DNA from: Epiperipatus broadwayi
Taxonomy: Eukaryota; Onychophora; Udeonychophora; Euonychophora; Peripatidae
NCBI GenBank assembly: GCA_028023455.1
Contig: JAQFVV010006273.1
Span: forward strand, 5,127,128 to 5,191,127
DNA length: 64,000 nt
Direction of reading: 5' to 3'
Made by a program: the position numbers and the translations under genes. The stretch's first letter is position 1; every line of letters starts with the position of its first letter. The notes under the pieces are model-generated. The model saw only the letters and a list, made by a program, of their open reading frames with translations. It was not told the DNA's origin and did no database searches. Positions 51,346-61,849 of this stretch are shown here, piece after piece.

Positions 51346-52290
51346 AATTGTTTATATGGGCACTACAGAGCCCATAATACTGAAAAGATGCTTAAAACTT
51401 GGTTTTACTGGACTGCAATGTACAAAGATATCCTAAAGGTAATCCAGCAATGTCAAGTATGCATGAATGTGAAACCAGTAAACCATAGTAGTATCAATTT
51501 GATTAAATCTATAATACCAACAAGACCAAATGAGATCTTAGCTATACACTTCTATGGAAATTTGCCATCATCTAATAAACAAAGGTGTCTGTTAGTAGCT
51601 TATGATCTTTTTTTAAAATTCATGTCAGTTTACCCAATGCCCCAAGATAATACTAAATATACAGTCAAAGTATTAGACACCCTCTACTTTCAAGGAAATA
51701 GTGAAACCAGAAATGATCCTATCAGATCATGGTATCTCTTTCTTATTCAAAGAGTGAAAGAAATGGGTAGAAAAACTACAAATAAAAATGTGTTAACCTT
51801 TATTAGAAGTCTGAAAACTCATGTAAATACATCATGTGGGAACTTGGACATTGATTTAGGACCTATTTAAAAAAGACAAGGGGTGGGTGAAGCATGTGAA
51901 GTGTATAATTGAGTATAGTATTGGAATGTAAATAAATCCACAGAGTTCACACTTATCAGGTTACACTTTAAACAAGATATTCCAAACTTTTTTAAACCTA
52001 CAAACCCATATTCACAAAACCCCCAATATACCCCAAAGATGATCAGAGAAAAACCCATGACCAAATCAAGTACATGGCAAGTAAGTATAACAAAACTAAG
52101 TAAAGTCAAATCATCAATTCCATATAAAAGATTTGTTTTTGTCAAAACATCTCATGTCAGTAAACTGCAGGAATTTATTTCCCCAAAATTTTGCAATTCA
52201 TTTGAGAGACCATATCCGATCATAAAATGCTCAGGTCCCAACACATATTGGTTGGACTGTGTAGGGGAGATAAGAGGTACCTGTAATTAA
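51346..52290 (+). pseudogene. Ty3/gypsy integrase remnant
   Basis: CLYGHYRAHNTEKMLKTWFY, then WTAMYKDILKVIQQCQVCMN, is the HHCC zinc-binding N-terminus: H, H and the C-x-x-C pair are all visible. EILAIHFYGNLPSS and LLVAYDLFLKFMSVYPMP match the catalytic core around its first Asp; the position before FYG, usually D, is H. The 51343-51870 frame stops before the remaining core. A C-terminal piece at 52039-52290 (FVKTSHVSKLQEFISPKF, RPYPIIKCSGPNTYWLD) matches the K-L-x-P-x-x-x-G-P-Y-x-V tail. Confidence 0.75.
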
Positions 52291-53020
52291 AAAAATATTA
52301 AAACCCTACCATGGGAAGATTCTGGAAAATTAACCTCCAAAAAAAGAATTTATGAGACCATGAAGGAACAGATGTCTACAAACACTCACAAGCAAACCCA
52401 TTACAAAATCTAACCTCTCAGATGAGAGGTTTTGAAAGTGATAAACAACATCAAATAGACTCATAGGGTTTTTTTTGGGTTCAGATAGACATTTGTTCAA
52501 CTACCAAATTATAAACCATAAAAGATGGATTCAGGCATTTTTAGAAGAATAAAGCATCCTAAAGCCATTAAAATCATCTATTTGGTTGCATAAGAATTGT
52601 ATGACTGGGGAATAGTCAATTTTAATGGTTTTAGCATGAATATGCTTATTAAGGACAACAGACAAAAATTATTGATTTAAAATTATGATTTTTTTAAACC
52701 AATAAGCTCCACACTATTATATTTATATATGCTTTATGCATCATACCAAGGGTCAAATCACCTGAACATGTGATGACATGAGAATGAAATATTTATACTT
52801 GTCTTTGGTCAATTTTTCACTTACAGTGGAAACTGATTTTTTATAATATTAAATTAAAGAGGACAAGAAGTAAATCAAGTTTTTTTTTTCAAATTACACT
52901 GTTAGAAAAAAAAGCTATTTGTTATCAAACATCATAAAGAAAGATTAAACAAGGTTTAAGCAATAAAATCATAACATATGAATTGAGGATTATAACCCTT
53001 ACAGTCCATTTTAATACTTT

Positions 53021-53032
53021 GAGGAGGGGAAA
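53021..53032 (+). other. Polypurine tract of the second Ty3/gypsy element
   Basis: GAGGAGGGGAAA is immediately followed by TGTAAGAG, the inferred LTR start, which mirrors the LTR end TTATTACA. Confidence 0.6.
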
Positions 53033-55359
53033 TGTAAGAGTATGGTCCCAATCTACTAGAAACAAAGAGGGTCTAAACTAAAACATACTTAATTAAAGGT
53101 ATAATGAATCTATTAAAACTCTTTGTTATTTTTAATAACAATTTTATTATAAGTAGATTGTGACATTGCCTTTTGTTTTTTTAATTTATTTTATTTTTGT
53201 TGTGTTAAGTCTACTGATTACAAAATATGAGTAATTGATGCTCAATTCAACTTCATCAAATTCCTGCATTTGGTATAAAAGAGTAATAAAAATGATTCTA
53301 AACTTAAGTTATTACATTATTAATTTTTTTTAAAAAATTTATTAGAGTCTAAATGAAATTAAATCATGTAAAATAGCAGTGGTAATACAGCATTATATAT
53401 AATGTGTTTACAACACGTACTGATAAACAGAAAAAAAAAACTGAAATTTTTTTTTGTTTTAATAAAAAAAAAATGGAATAATATTTTTTTAAGATATCAA
53501 CATGCATTAAACTAATGGTTAAAATGAAACTAATGTTCAATTTATGATTTGATACTTTCATTACAAAAAAAACCCACAAATTATCTTCAAAGTTATTGGA
53601 AATGATTAGCGGAGGAAAAGTTTATAGAGGTCAAAGCAATAATATATTTCCATAGAAAAGACTTACATTAATAATTCCAAAGGGAAATAATTTGTGTAAA
53701 TTTGTATTACTCAGTGACATAAACCTCATAAGAAGAATTATTAGCTTGTTAAAGAAATTAAAAAAAAGAAAATGACACAACTTCTAATCTATAGCAGATA
53801 ATAATTCTAATAAATATTAAGCAATACGTAAGGATGTGGAGGTACGAAACTCAGTAAACATTGTAAATGGATAATGCCAGCCATATGCCTATAAAGAATT
53901 AGACTTTATAAGCTAATAACATGAGTAACATCTTCACCATTACCAGGAGGAGACAATATTCACTAGTATCATGGAGAAGTAGCAATAAACAAAGAAATAT
54001 AATCTTTCAACTGTCAAGTCATTACCTAGAGATTGACTAGATAACATCAAATGGATTACCAACTCCCAAGATCCAAAAACTTTCTCAATTTAGAAGGAAC
54101 CAGCCATCATATAATCTGTGTATTCACATGCTAAAAAACAGCTAACTACATGGACTAACAATTTCAATTATTTAAGTTCTATATGTATCATTGAATCCAT
54201 TTTTCTTTGTAGTATATCTTTTTGTTGTTATTCTTTTATTGGAAGAGTTGATGATCCAGCCCTTTAATCATCAATGATAATTATGTAGGGGGTCTCTAGG
54301 TCAATCACTATAATTTTTGATTGTAATAAAATCTAGATGCTTATCACTAAACCTATCAACTAAGGAACTGGATCACTAACTCATACCCAGGTGAGATTTT
54401 ATATATAAAATATTAAAATACTTGCATTATTACAGGATGATTTCATATGTTTGTTGTTGTTGTTAAATTGACTTGATTATTATTATTTGTTACTTTATAT
54501 GTCTGATTAAATCTTTTGTATGAATAGCTATTGCTATCATAAACACTGGTAAGCAGGATGATCAAATCAAAACAATCATAAAATTACATTGTTAGACTAA
54601 TCAAATGGTTAGAGTGGGTAGTGAATGACTAGCCTATATGGAGTCAAAGGTTAGAGGAATGATCATAATGTTATATGAATCAAATGAAGAATGATCTGAC
54701 CTACTTAAATGTCAAATTAATTTGTTCCAAAAGATTGTAAATCACCTACAATGGAATTAAGCTTTTAATGATTTCTATTATTCAATTAGAATTTGTGTAT
54801 GATTCCTCATTTATCTAACTTTCCATTATCCATACATATCATTTATGTAACTTTCCATTATCCATATCATATCATTTATCTAACTTTCCATTATCAATAT
54901 CATATCATTTATATAACTTTCCATTATCAATACCATACCATATATCTAACTTTCCATTATCCATGCCATATCAGACATATAATTCAGATGTAAATATTTT
55001 TAGTTTTATATGAAACATATTCTAATCATCACCCTAGCTTATTAGAATCATGCATATAACTGCAGAGTTTGAATACCAAAGAATAACAAGAGTATAAAGA
55101 GAATCAACAACATTGAGGGCCTAAATAGTTATCACATGGTAACAGTATATATCAGGGTTGAACTAAGCATACCATATAATGTGATATATCTATAATTGGT
55201 GAACTTTAGGGACTCAAACTTGTACCATCACTTCAATGTACAGATAAAGTGAGTGGTGCAAATATCCATTTTATTCTGTTCCATTACAATTAATGACCAA
55301 TATTGGGGCTAGACATTGTCCAGTTGCATCATTAGGAATTGGGTTACACATTTAATACA
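53033..55359 (+). mobile_element. 3' LTR of the second Ty3/gypsy element
   Basis: Similarity to the proximal LTR covers about 54038-55359. The upstream 1 kb is assigned by the polypurine tract and TGTAA terminus. About five 33-bp tandem units lie at about 54810-54970, fewer than in the proximal LTR. Because the unit length is a multiple of three, an artefactual open frame (54793-54993) crosses them. The inferred full LTR is about 2.3 kb. Confidence 0.7.
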
Positions 55360-56388
55360 TTCATTCCATTATATATATAAGTGAAAATATTATTTAGTGT
55401 AATCTATTAGCATTTATGTTAAAATGCTTTTTTTTTTAATTATTAGAATTTTTTAATTTTTTCTTCGTGTTAGTATGTCTCACAAACTGTTACTTTTTAT
55501 ATACTTATGGTTTAAAGGGACATTCATAAAGATCTTGTCATTTTGAAGAAAATTTCATTTATTACTTTTTTTGTTGGAGAGTTAATGTAGTTCTTCCAAC
55601 AAAGATAGACTCTCTATATTTTTATATACTCGAATAAAATAAATTATTATCCTGTCTATAGGCTATTCACTCATATAACAGGTAGTCTTCATTCTAACAT
55701 TTATGCAATTAATATAAACATCTGTATAACAAATGTTATTCAATAAATCTTTATAGATTCATTGAGAAACATAAATAAAATATGACCAATGTTGTTTTGT
55801 TGGTATTTTCATTATTGTTGCTATTTTCATCTATATCACAAATCAATGATGAATCAATTATTGTATTCAAAGATTGTCTTCGTTTGATTTTTATTATTAT
55901 TTTATTTTAAAACTACATAATTTGTTTGCATTTTTGGGTCATGATGCAGCACTTGACATATTTATTTTACCCTGAGAATAGTGAAATGCTGTTTTGATTA
56001 CTTATTTAAGATGTAATGACATCCATATTAGCAAATATCAAAGAATTAACATCCATATTAGCAGATATCAAAAAATTAATATAACATAAAGCCTCATATA
56101 TATAATATCTCAAATATTATTAATACATATTAATGTTAAAATTTAGAAATTAAAACTTTGAAGTATAGAGCAATGATAATACTTAGAGGTGTTCCTTTTT
56201 ATTGTTATTGAGTTGGTTTATTTAATTATATGATAGTATTCCCACATCAATCATAGCCACAATTTTAGTATAGAAATTAATAAAACTTCTCTTTCATCAT
56301 TACATTTATTTTCCAAGTTTGAATCCTACTTTCATACAGTTTTAATTTGGTCATCACAATTTGTGAAGTATTATCAAACCTGAATTAC
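55360..56388. other. AT-rich region without identified genes
   Basis: A short tandem pair, ACATCCATATTAGCAAATATC and ACATCCATATTAGCAGATATC, lies at about 56020-56075. Nothing else recognised. Confidence 0.45.
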
Positions 56389-56600
<212 letters not shown>

Positions 56601-56921
56601 AATGAGATAAAACAAATACAAATAAAAACTGTGAACAAATAGTACAATATCAAAATAGTAATTCACAATAAAAAATAATAGCTATAGCTAGCTTAAGGCA
56701 TTTCTACAAATCTGAGTATCATTCTGCAGATAAAATTTCAAATATTTTTAAAAGTTAATCTCATTAAATTCACCCAGCTTTAACATGAATGGCCAACTTT
56801 CCATAATTTATTTACATTTATATAATTTTTTTTATAAAAAAATTAAATTATAATTATAAAATGATCCTCAGAATGGTCAACACACCATAATCTGGCTATG
56901 GCTACTGTTTATTATTACATA

Positions 56922-57480
56922 TTGGTATTTTGAATATTGTAATGTTTAGTCTAGTTTTTTGTTTATATATATTAGAATGATTATTCATCCTTCCACAAGT
57001 TGTTAAAAATGAATAAGAACTAATTCTTATCTTGCATAAAATTGTTTGTGAAATCATGCATGCTGAGAAAACGTCATCTGAATATCTTTACTAATGAATG
57101 ATTGCAGTACGATGCAACTTATTTGAATGCATTGATAAAAATAAAATACTTGAAAATATGTATCTAATTGCAATGATTGTTCACCATCCACAAGTTGTTA
57201 AAAATAAATTAAAAAAACAATTATTATCTTTTATAATATTTATGTAATAAAAATAATCAAGCTGTCAACGTCGGCATACGGATTTAAATATTGATTGCTC
57301 TAGCTTATCTGAAAAATGAAAGCTATTCATGAAACGCATATGTAATAAAACGTGTTGTTCCAATTTGAGCAGTAGTAGGTGATTATCATTTGATGAAGAT
57401 AAGATGAGTATACTGATAATATATAAACAAAAACTGGATTAGACATTACAATATTCAAAATATCAATACATTGTAATACA
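56922..57480. repeat. Long-spaced inverted repeat
   Basis: Arms at about 56922-56979 and 57417-57478 are inverted (GGTATTTTGAATATTGTAAT against its complement). The same arm sequence appears a third time at about 60320-60370. The spacer contains a direct pair around CCACAAGTTGTTAAAAAT (56995 and 57190). It appears to be part of a dispersed family. Confidence 0.7.
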
Positions 57481-57645
57481 TAATAGTTACAGTCATCTTA
57501 CAGCATTAAAAAAATCTCATTAAAGTCATAAATTTACATTTTCATGTGAATGATCATCTTTTCATAATTTATGTACATTAATACAATTTTTGGGAGGTTA
57601 TTTAAGAAACTGTCATAATGCCATTTTAATTTTTTTTGCCTTTAG

Positions 57646-57795
57646 TCATTTCCCGCATGCAAAATAAAATACTGCCAAAAGCAAAAACTTTCATTAGAAA
57701 TAAGGGAATGTTTTGCAACTGCACATTTAAATCCTTCCACACAATATTGTAATTTTGTTTTATTTTCATATTTTTTTTTCAAATGCACATTTTAA
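57646..57795 (+). CDS. Candidate terminal exon, possibly of the ACSF2-like gene
   Basis: An excellent acceptor (TTTTTTTGCCTTTAG) precedes 49 open codons and a TAA. The peptide starts SFPACKIKYCQKQKLSLEIR and continues ECFATAHLNPSTQYC. FP-x-x-K-I and L-x-x-R-E-x...H-L-N loosely follow the F-P-x-T-x-x-G-K-I-x-K-x-x-L-R-E...L-N ending of ACSF2 proteins. The GKI lysine context is not exact, and an exon carrying the preceding K-x-P-x-x-x-x-F part was not found. It is collinear with exons a-d. Confidence 0.28.
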   Translation, partial: SFPACKIKYCQKQKLSLEIRECFATAHLNPSTQYCNFVLFSYFFFKCTF

Positions 57796-58158
57796 CTTAC
57801 CAATGTAACAGGACTTATATTGGCACACTACATTATATAATTATATTTGTTCGTTCATTCATTAATATCTTACATACCATATTTTGATGTGAATCTAGTT
57901 GCATCAATGAGTCTAAACATGTAGTGAAAAAGAGAATTACATGAACTTTTATGTAATAAATTGTGATATTCTGTGGATATATTTAAATCTACATTTTTGC
58001 ATTGACCATTTTGCATCTGACAAACAATTTGAAGAAAATAAAGTAGAGACACATTTCATAAATATGGCAGACAATTTATTAAATAAACAATAAAATTGTG
58101 TTAATATATATATATAGATATGTATATTATTCGATGTCTGTATTTTTTCAAAGCAATA

Positions 58159-60180
58159 TACATAATTATATAATTAAATATTTATAAATACAGAAATTAG
58201 ATAATTAAAAATTTTAGCCACTTAAAAACCCTTTCGATTATCCTAGTAATCTTTGTCAACTAACACTTTGAAAGGCTAACATTCTCACAATTCCATAATT
58301 TTAACATTTGCTGCCTGTCTGCTAATTATCCCTCCGGTCCTTCCCAGCAAATTATTTCGTGTTTTGACAATTCGCCCCCTGGTGAATTTTTTCATAAGTA
58401 TTATAAGTTAAAATGCATGTAAAACAGTATATTTTATTATAAGAATTTTTTTTGCCAAAAATTGTGCAAAAAAATGCAAAATTCAAAATTCCCACTTTAA
58501 CAATAGACATAACCCCCTCCCTGCCATGCTTGGCCATTGTCTGTTGACAAAGCTGTAATACTTTCAGCATTTTACAACACTGAAGTTTCCAATGATGCAA
58601 AAAAGTGTTTATTTGGGATTTTATTATGGTTTTAGTTTTTTTTTTAAAATAATTTACACTATATTTATTAAATATCAAGAAATATAAATTATTAATAACT
58701 TATTTTGACTTAAAATACTTTATTTTTAAAACTATATTATATTAGCAGCTAATGTAAATATGGCCTGAAGCAAATTAGAAGACAAGCTATGATGTAAATC
58801 AGGGGTCCCAACCTTTTTGCACATAAGAGCACGTTCTATAATACCAGCCAGGTGGTGGGCGCCATTTATTTTTTCAATGTAAATTTATAGTTGGATATTG
58901 TTAATAATACACATAATGTACAAAAAATATTTATTTCAAAAATAAAATTTTAACATATAATTAACGTTTATATTTTTACGCTGTAAAAGTATAGTATGCC
59001 CTACAATTTTATTACAATATAATACAATAATTTATAAAAAAATTTAAAAATTAAATTTATTTATATCAGATAAATAATTTTTTATCATGTTCGGATAGCA
59101 GCGGGCACACATAAAATAGTCTGCGGGTGCCATGTGCCCACAGGCATAGGGTTGGGGACCCCTGATGTAAATAATCTACTTTATATTTATGAATAAAGAA
59201 AATATTGTAATTCTGCAATAAATATTCAAAAATTTTAAACTTTTAAAACATAATTCATTAGATATAAAAGAAATAAATAAATATTCATTCACATTTTTAA
59301 AAATAATCTGAAATAAGAAATATTTCATTGATTTTATAAACTGAAAATAATGTTTTTTATTGCTCATTTTTAAAATATTTACAGAAATAAAATATGAACA
59401 TTTAAAATTTATTTCAATAGTAAACAAAAATATCTATCAAATGAAGTCAAATTTATTATTTTCTGATAAGTAATAAACATTTTATTATATATTTTACATT
59501 GATGTGTGAGATAAAAAAAATGTCAGAAAATGCTGAAAAGGAAGGGGTGTTATGCTGCATTTTGGAATGGTTAAGTCATGTTTGTATTGGTATATTGCAT
59601 AGCTTCCTTTATTTTCCTTTTATTGTTATTTTTTTTACTTTGCAATATTTTTACATTATTAAAATTGAAGTCAAAACCATAAACACATGACTTATTATGA
59701 TCATAAAAACATAAATAAGAATTGTGTCATTTATAAATAGATATGTAGGTATGGTAGTGGATATATAGGTGAATTGAGATGTACATTGGAAAAAAGAACT
59801 AAAAAGTACTTGCTGTTATTAAAATGGGTTCAGAAATCAAAACAAAATTGTAAAGTAGATAATAATATTTAGGCATATGTTTTTATGACTATAATAATTC
59901 ATGTATTTATGGTTTGGCTTCAATTTTAATAATGGAAAAATATTGCAAATTGAAAAAAATAACAATAAAAAGAAAATAAAGAAAGCTATGCTAATATCCA
60001 AATACAAACATGACTTAATTAGCAGGCAGGTAGCAAATGTTAAAATCATGAAATTGTGGAATGGTTCACTTTTCAAAGTGTTAGTTGACAAAGATTACTA
60101 GGATAATATAAAGTGCTCCTAAGTGTATAAAATTTTTAATTATCTAATTACTGTATTTATAAATATTTAATTATATAATT
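58159..60180. repeat. Composite inverted-repeat structure
   Basis: The outer arms 58159-58327 and 60016-60180 are inverted (ATTTATAAATACAG..., GTTAGTTGACAAAGATTACT, GCAAATGTTAAAAT against complements). Inside, a second inverted pair lies at about 59570-59712 and 59872-60020 (AAGTCATGTTTGTATTGGTA, GCATAGCTTCCTTTATTTTC and complements); its right arm abuts the outer right arm. A hAT MITE sits between. The minus frame at 58352-58678 (108 codons; includes QTMAKHGREGVMSIVKVGIL) is open but unrecognised, and may be repeat-derived. Confidence 0.7.
58800..59164. mobile_element. hAT-family MITE
   Basis: The 365-bp unit has terminal inverted repeats CAGGGGTCCCAACC and GGTTGGGGACCCCTG, the classic hAT end type. 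A perfect 8-bp target duplication, ATGTAAAT, lies at 58792-58799 and 59165-59172. Subterminal inverted similarity continues (GGTGGGCGCCAT / GGTGCCATGTGCCC). The centre is AT-rich and non-coding, so it moved with a transposase supplied elsewhere. Confidence 0.93.
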
Positions 60181-60185
60181 ACACA

Positions 60186-60858
60186 CACACACATATATAT
60201 CATATTATTATTACTATTTGCGGGATATTCCATGCATTTAATGAATTTTTTTTTTAATTTTAACTTTATAATGCTATTCAGGATAGCAATGATATAAACT
60301 GGCTATAGTTATTAGTTATTATTATATATTGATATTTTGAATATTGTAGTATCTATTCTAGATTTTTTTATTATAATTATTTTATCTGGTTATTATATAT
60401 ATATATATTAAGAAAACTTTCATTGTATAATAATTAGCACTTTAATTTTCTATTGTCACTATCTTGTATTCAAATAAATGCTGAATAAAATTTTATAGCT
60501 GATTTATATTTAACCTATATAGCAATTCAATCTCTGTTGGTAATTATTTATATAACTATTTGCAAATAAAAGAAAAAGTGAAAATTAAAATCTGCAACAA
60601 TCTTCAATATTAGTAAATCGTTTTCATCTTTACTTTTTGTTTTTCTTGCTAGTAGACTATTGAAAAAACCTTTACCTCATAGTATGTTGCAGATTGCAAT
60701 GCTGTTTTAGAATAGCTACAATTGTTTAATAGTGTTTGTTACTTTGTGTGGCTTGGCCCAGTGTAACTTAGGACCAAGAGATCCTAGTATTGATTCTGGT
60801 GCTCACGAGTCTGTAGCTAAAACATCTTATGATCATCTGAGTAATAGTCATTATTTTT
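60186..60858. other. Unassigned AT-rich sequence
   Basis: It holds a CA/TA run at 60181-60200 and the third copy of the 56922-type arm near 60320. The frame at 60732-60917 begins with normal-complexity sequence (LAQCNLGPRDPSID) but runs into the TA repeat. It is not supported as a gene. Confidence 0.4.
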
Positions 60859-60947
<89 letters not shown>

Positions 60948-60971
60948 AGAGAGAGAGAGAGAGAGAGAGAG
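60859..60971. repeat. (TA)n-(GA)n compound microsatellite
   Basis: About 28 TA units are followed directly by about 27 GA units with one AAAG interruption. It abuts the left end of the mariner copy. Confidence 0.95.
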
Positions 60972-61849
60972 ATGAGGAGGTACCCATCAGGTACATTGTA
61001 GTACATACTTCTGCCACTACATGCTTTTTGGAGTAACTCTTTGCATTAATCTGCTGACTGACATCATAAAGCGAAATTGTGCTGCCACATAATAAATGTT
61101 TTGTTAAGTGCATTCTGCCTATTTGTCAATTTTTGTAATGGTTGCAAAGTTGGAACAATATGAAATTCTGTTTTCTATTAAAGAAAATTGCAGGAAAATG
61201 ATTATAATGTTTATAACAGCATACAAGCTAACTGCTCTGAGAAAAATACAAGTTTGTAAGTGGTTTAATGAAAATGTCAAATTCAACACATCCCAAAAAT
61301 GTATTGCAAGTTAAAACCAATGTCAAGACAATGCTGATTTTTTTTTGGTACAAATGACATTGTTCACTTAGAATTCATTCATAATGATCATGTTTTACCT
61401 ACACATTCTGAAACATTTGCATAATGCTATACAATGAAAATATTTCAATTTGAGAAAAGTGGGAGTGCAAGTTTCACTTTGATAACCCACCAGTGCACAA
61501 AGTTTTGAATGTAAAAAAAAATAATTAAAAGTAACAAAATCCATCCTATCCATGTCATTATCATATGATTTTACCCTGAGCCATTTCTTTTTACACTTTC
61601 CCCCTTAATAATAAAATACCTCAAAATAATTTCTCAAACTTGGAAGTAATGAAAAAAAAATGACAGAAGCATTAAAAGATATTACTTTACAAAAATGTCA
61701 AGACTAATTTGATAAATGGAAAACACATTTAGATCAGTGCATTGCATCAAACAGACAGTATTTTGAAAGAAATTCAATTTGTAACATGTAAAAATAAATA
61801 CACAATTTTGTATTACAAAATTCCAGGATTTTGGGGTACCCCTTCATGT
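60972..61849 (+). mobile_element. Internally deleted mariner-type transposon
   Basis: Imperfect terminal inverted repeats lie at 60972-60990 (ATGAGGAGGTACCCATCA) and 61832-61849 (complement of ATGAAGGGGTACCCCAAA). The transposase is recognisable in pieces. An N-terminal helix-turn-helix (EQYEILFSIKENCRKM, AYKLTALRKIQVCKWF) occupies 61150-61280. The copy then jumps straight to the catalytic domain: NVKTMLIFF and DIVHLEFI near 61320-61375, FHFDNPPVHKVLNVK near 61480, DFTLSHFFLHF near 61570-61605, DQCIASNRQYFE near 61735-61765. About 100 residues between them are missing. The third catalytic Asp position (usually P-C-D-F-F) reads L-S-H-F-F. Frameshifts are present. Confidence 0.8.

Noticed and set aside
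60817-61113. 98-codon minus-strand frame with Ser/Leu and Ile/Tyr runs
   Set aside because: It is produced by the (TA)n(GA)n repeat crossing into the mariner left end.
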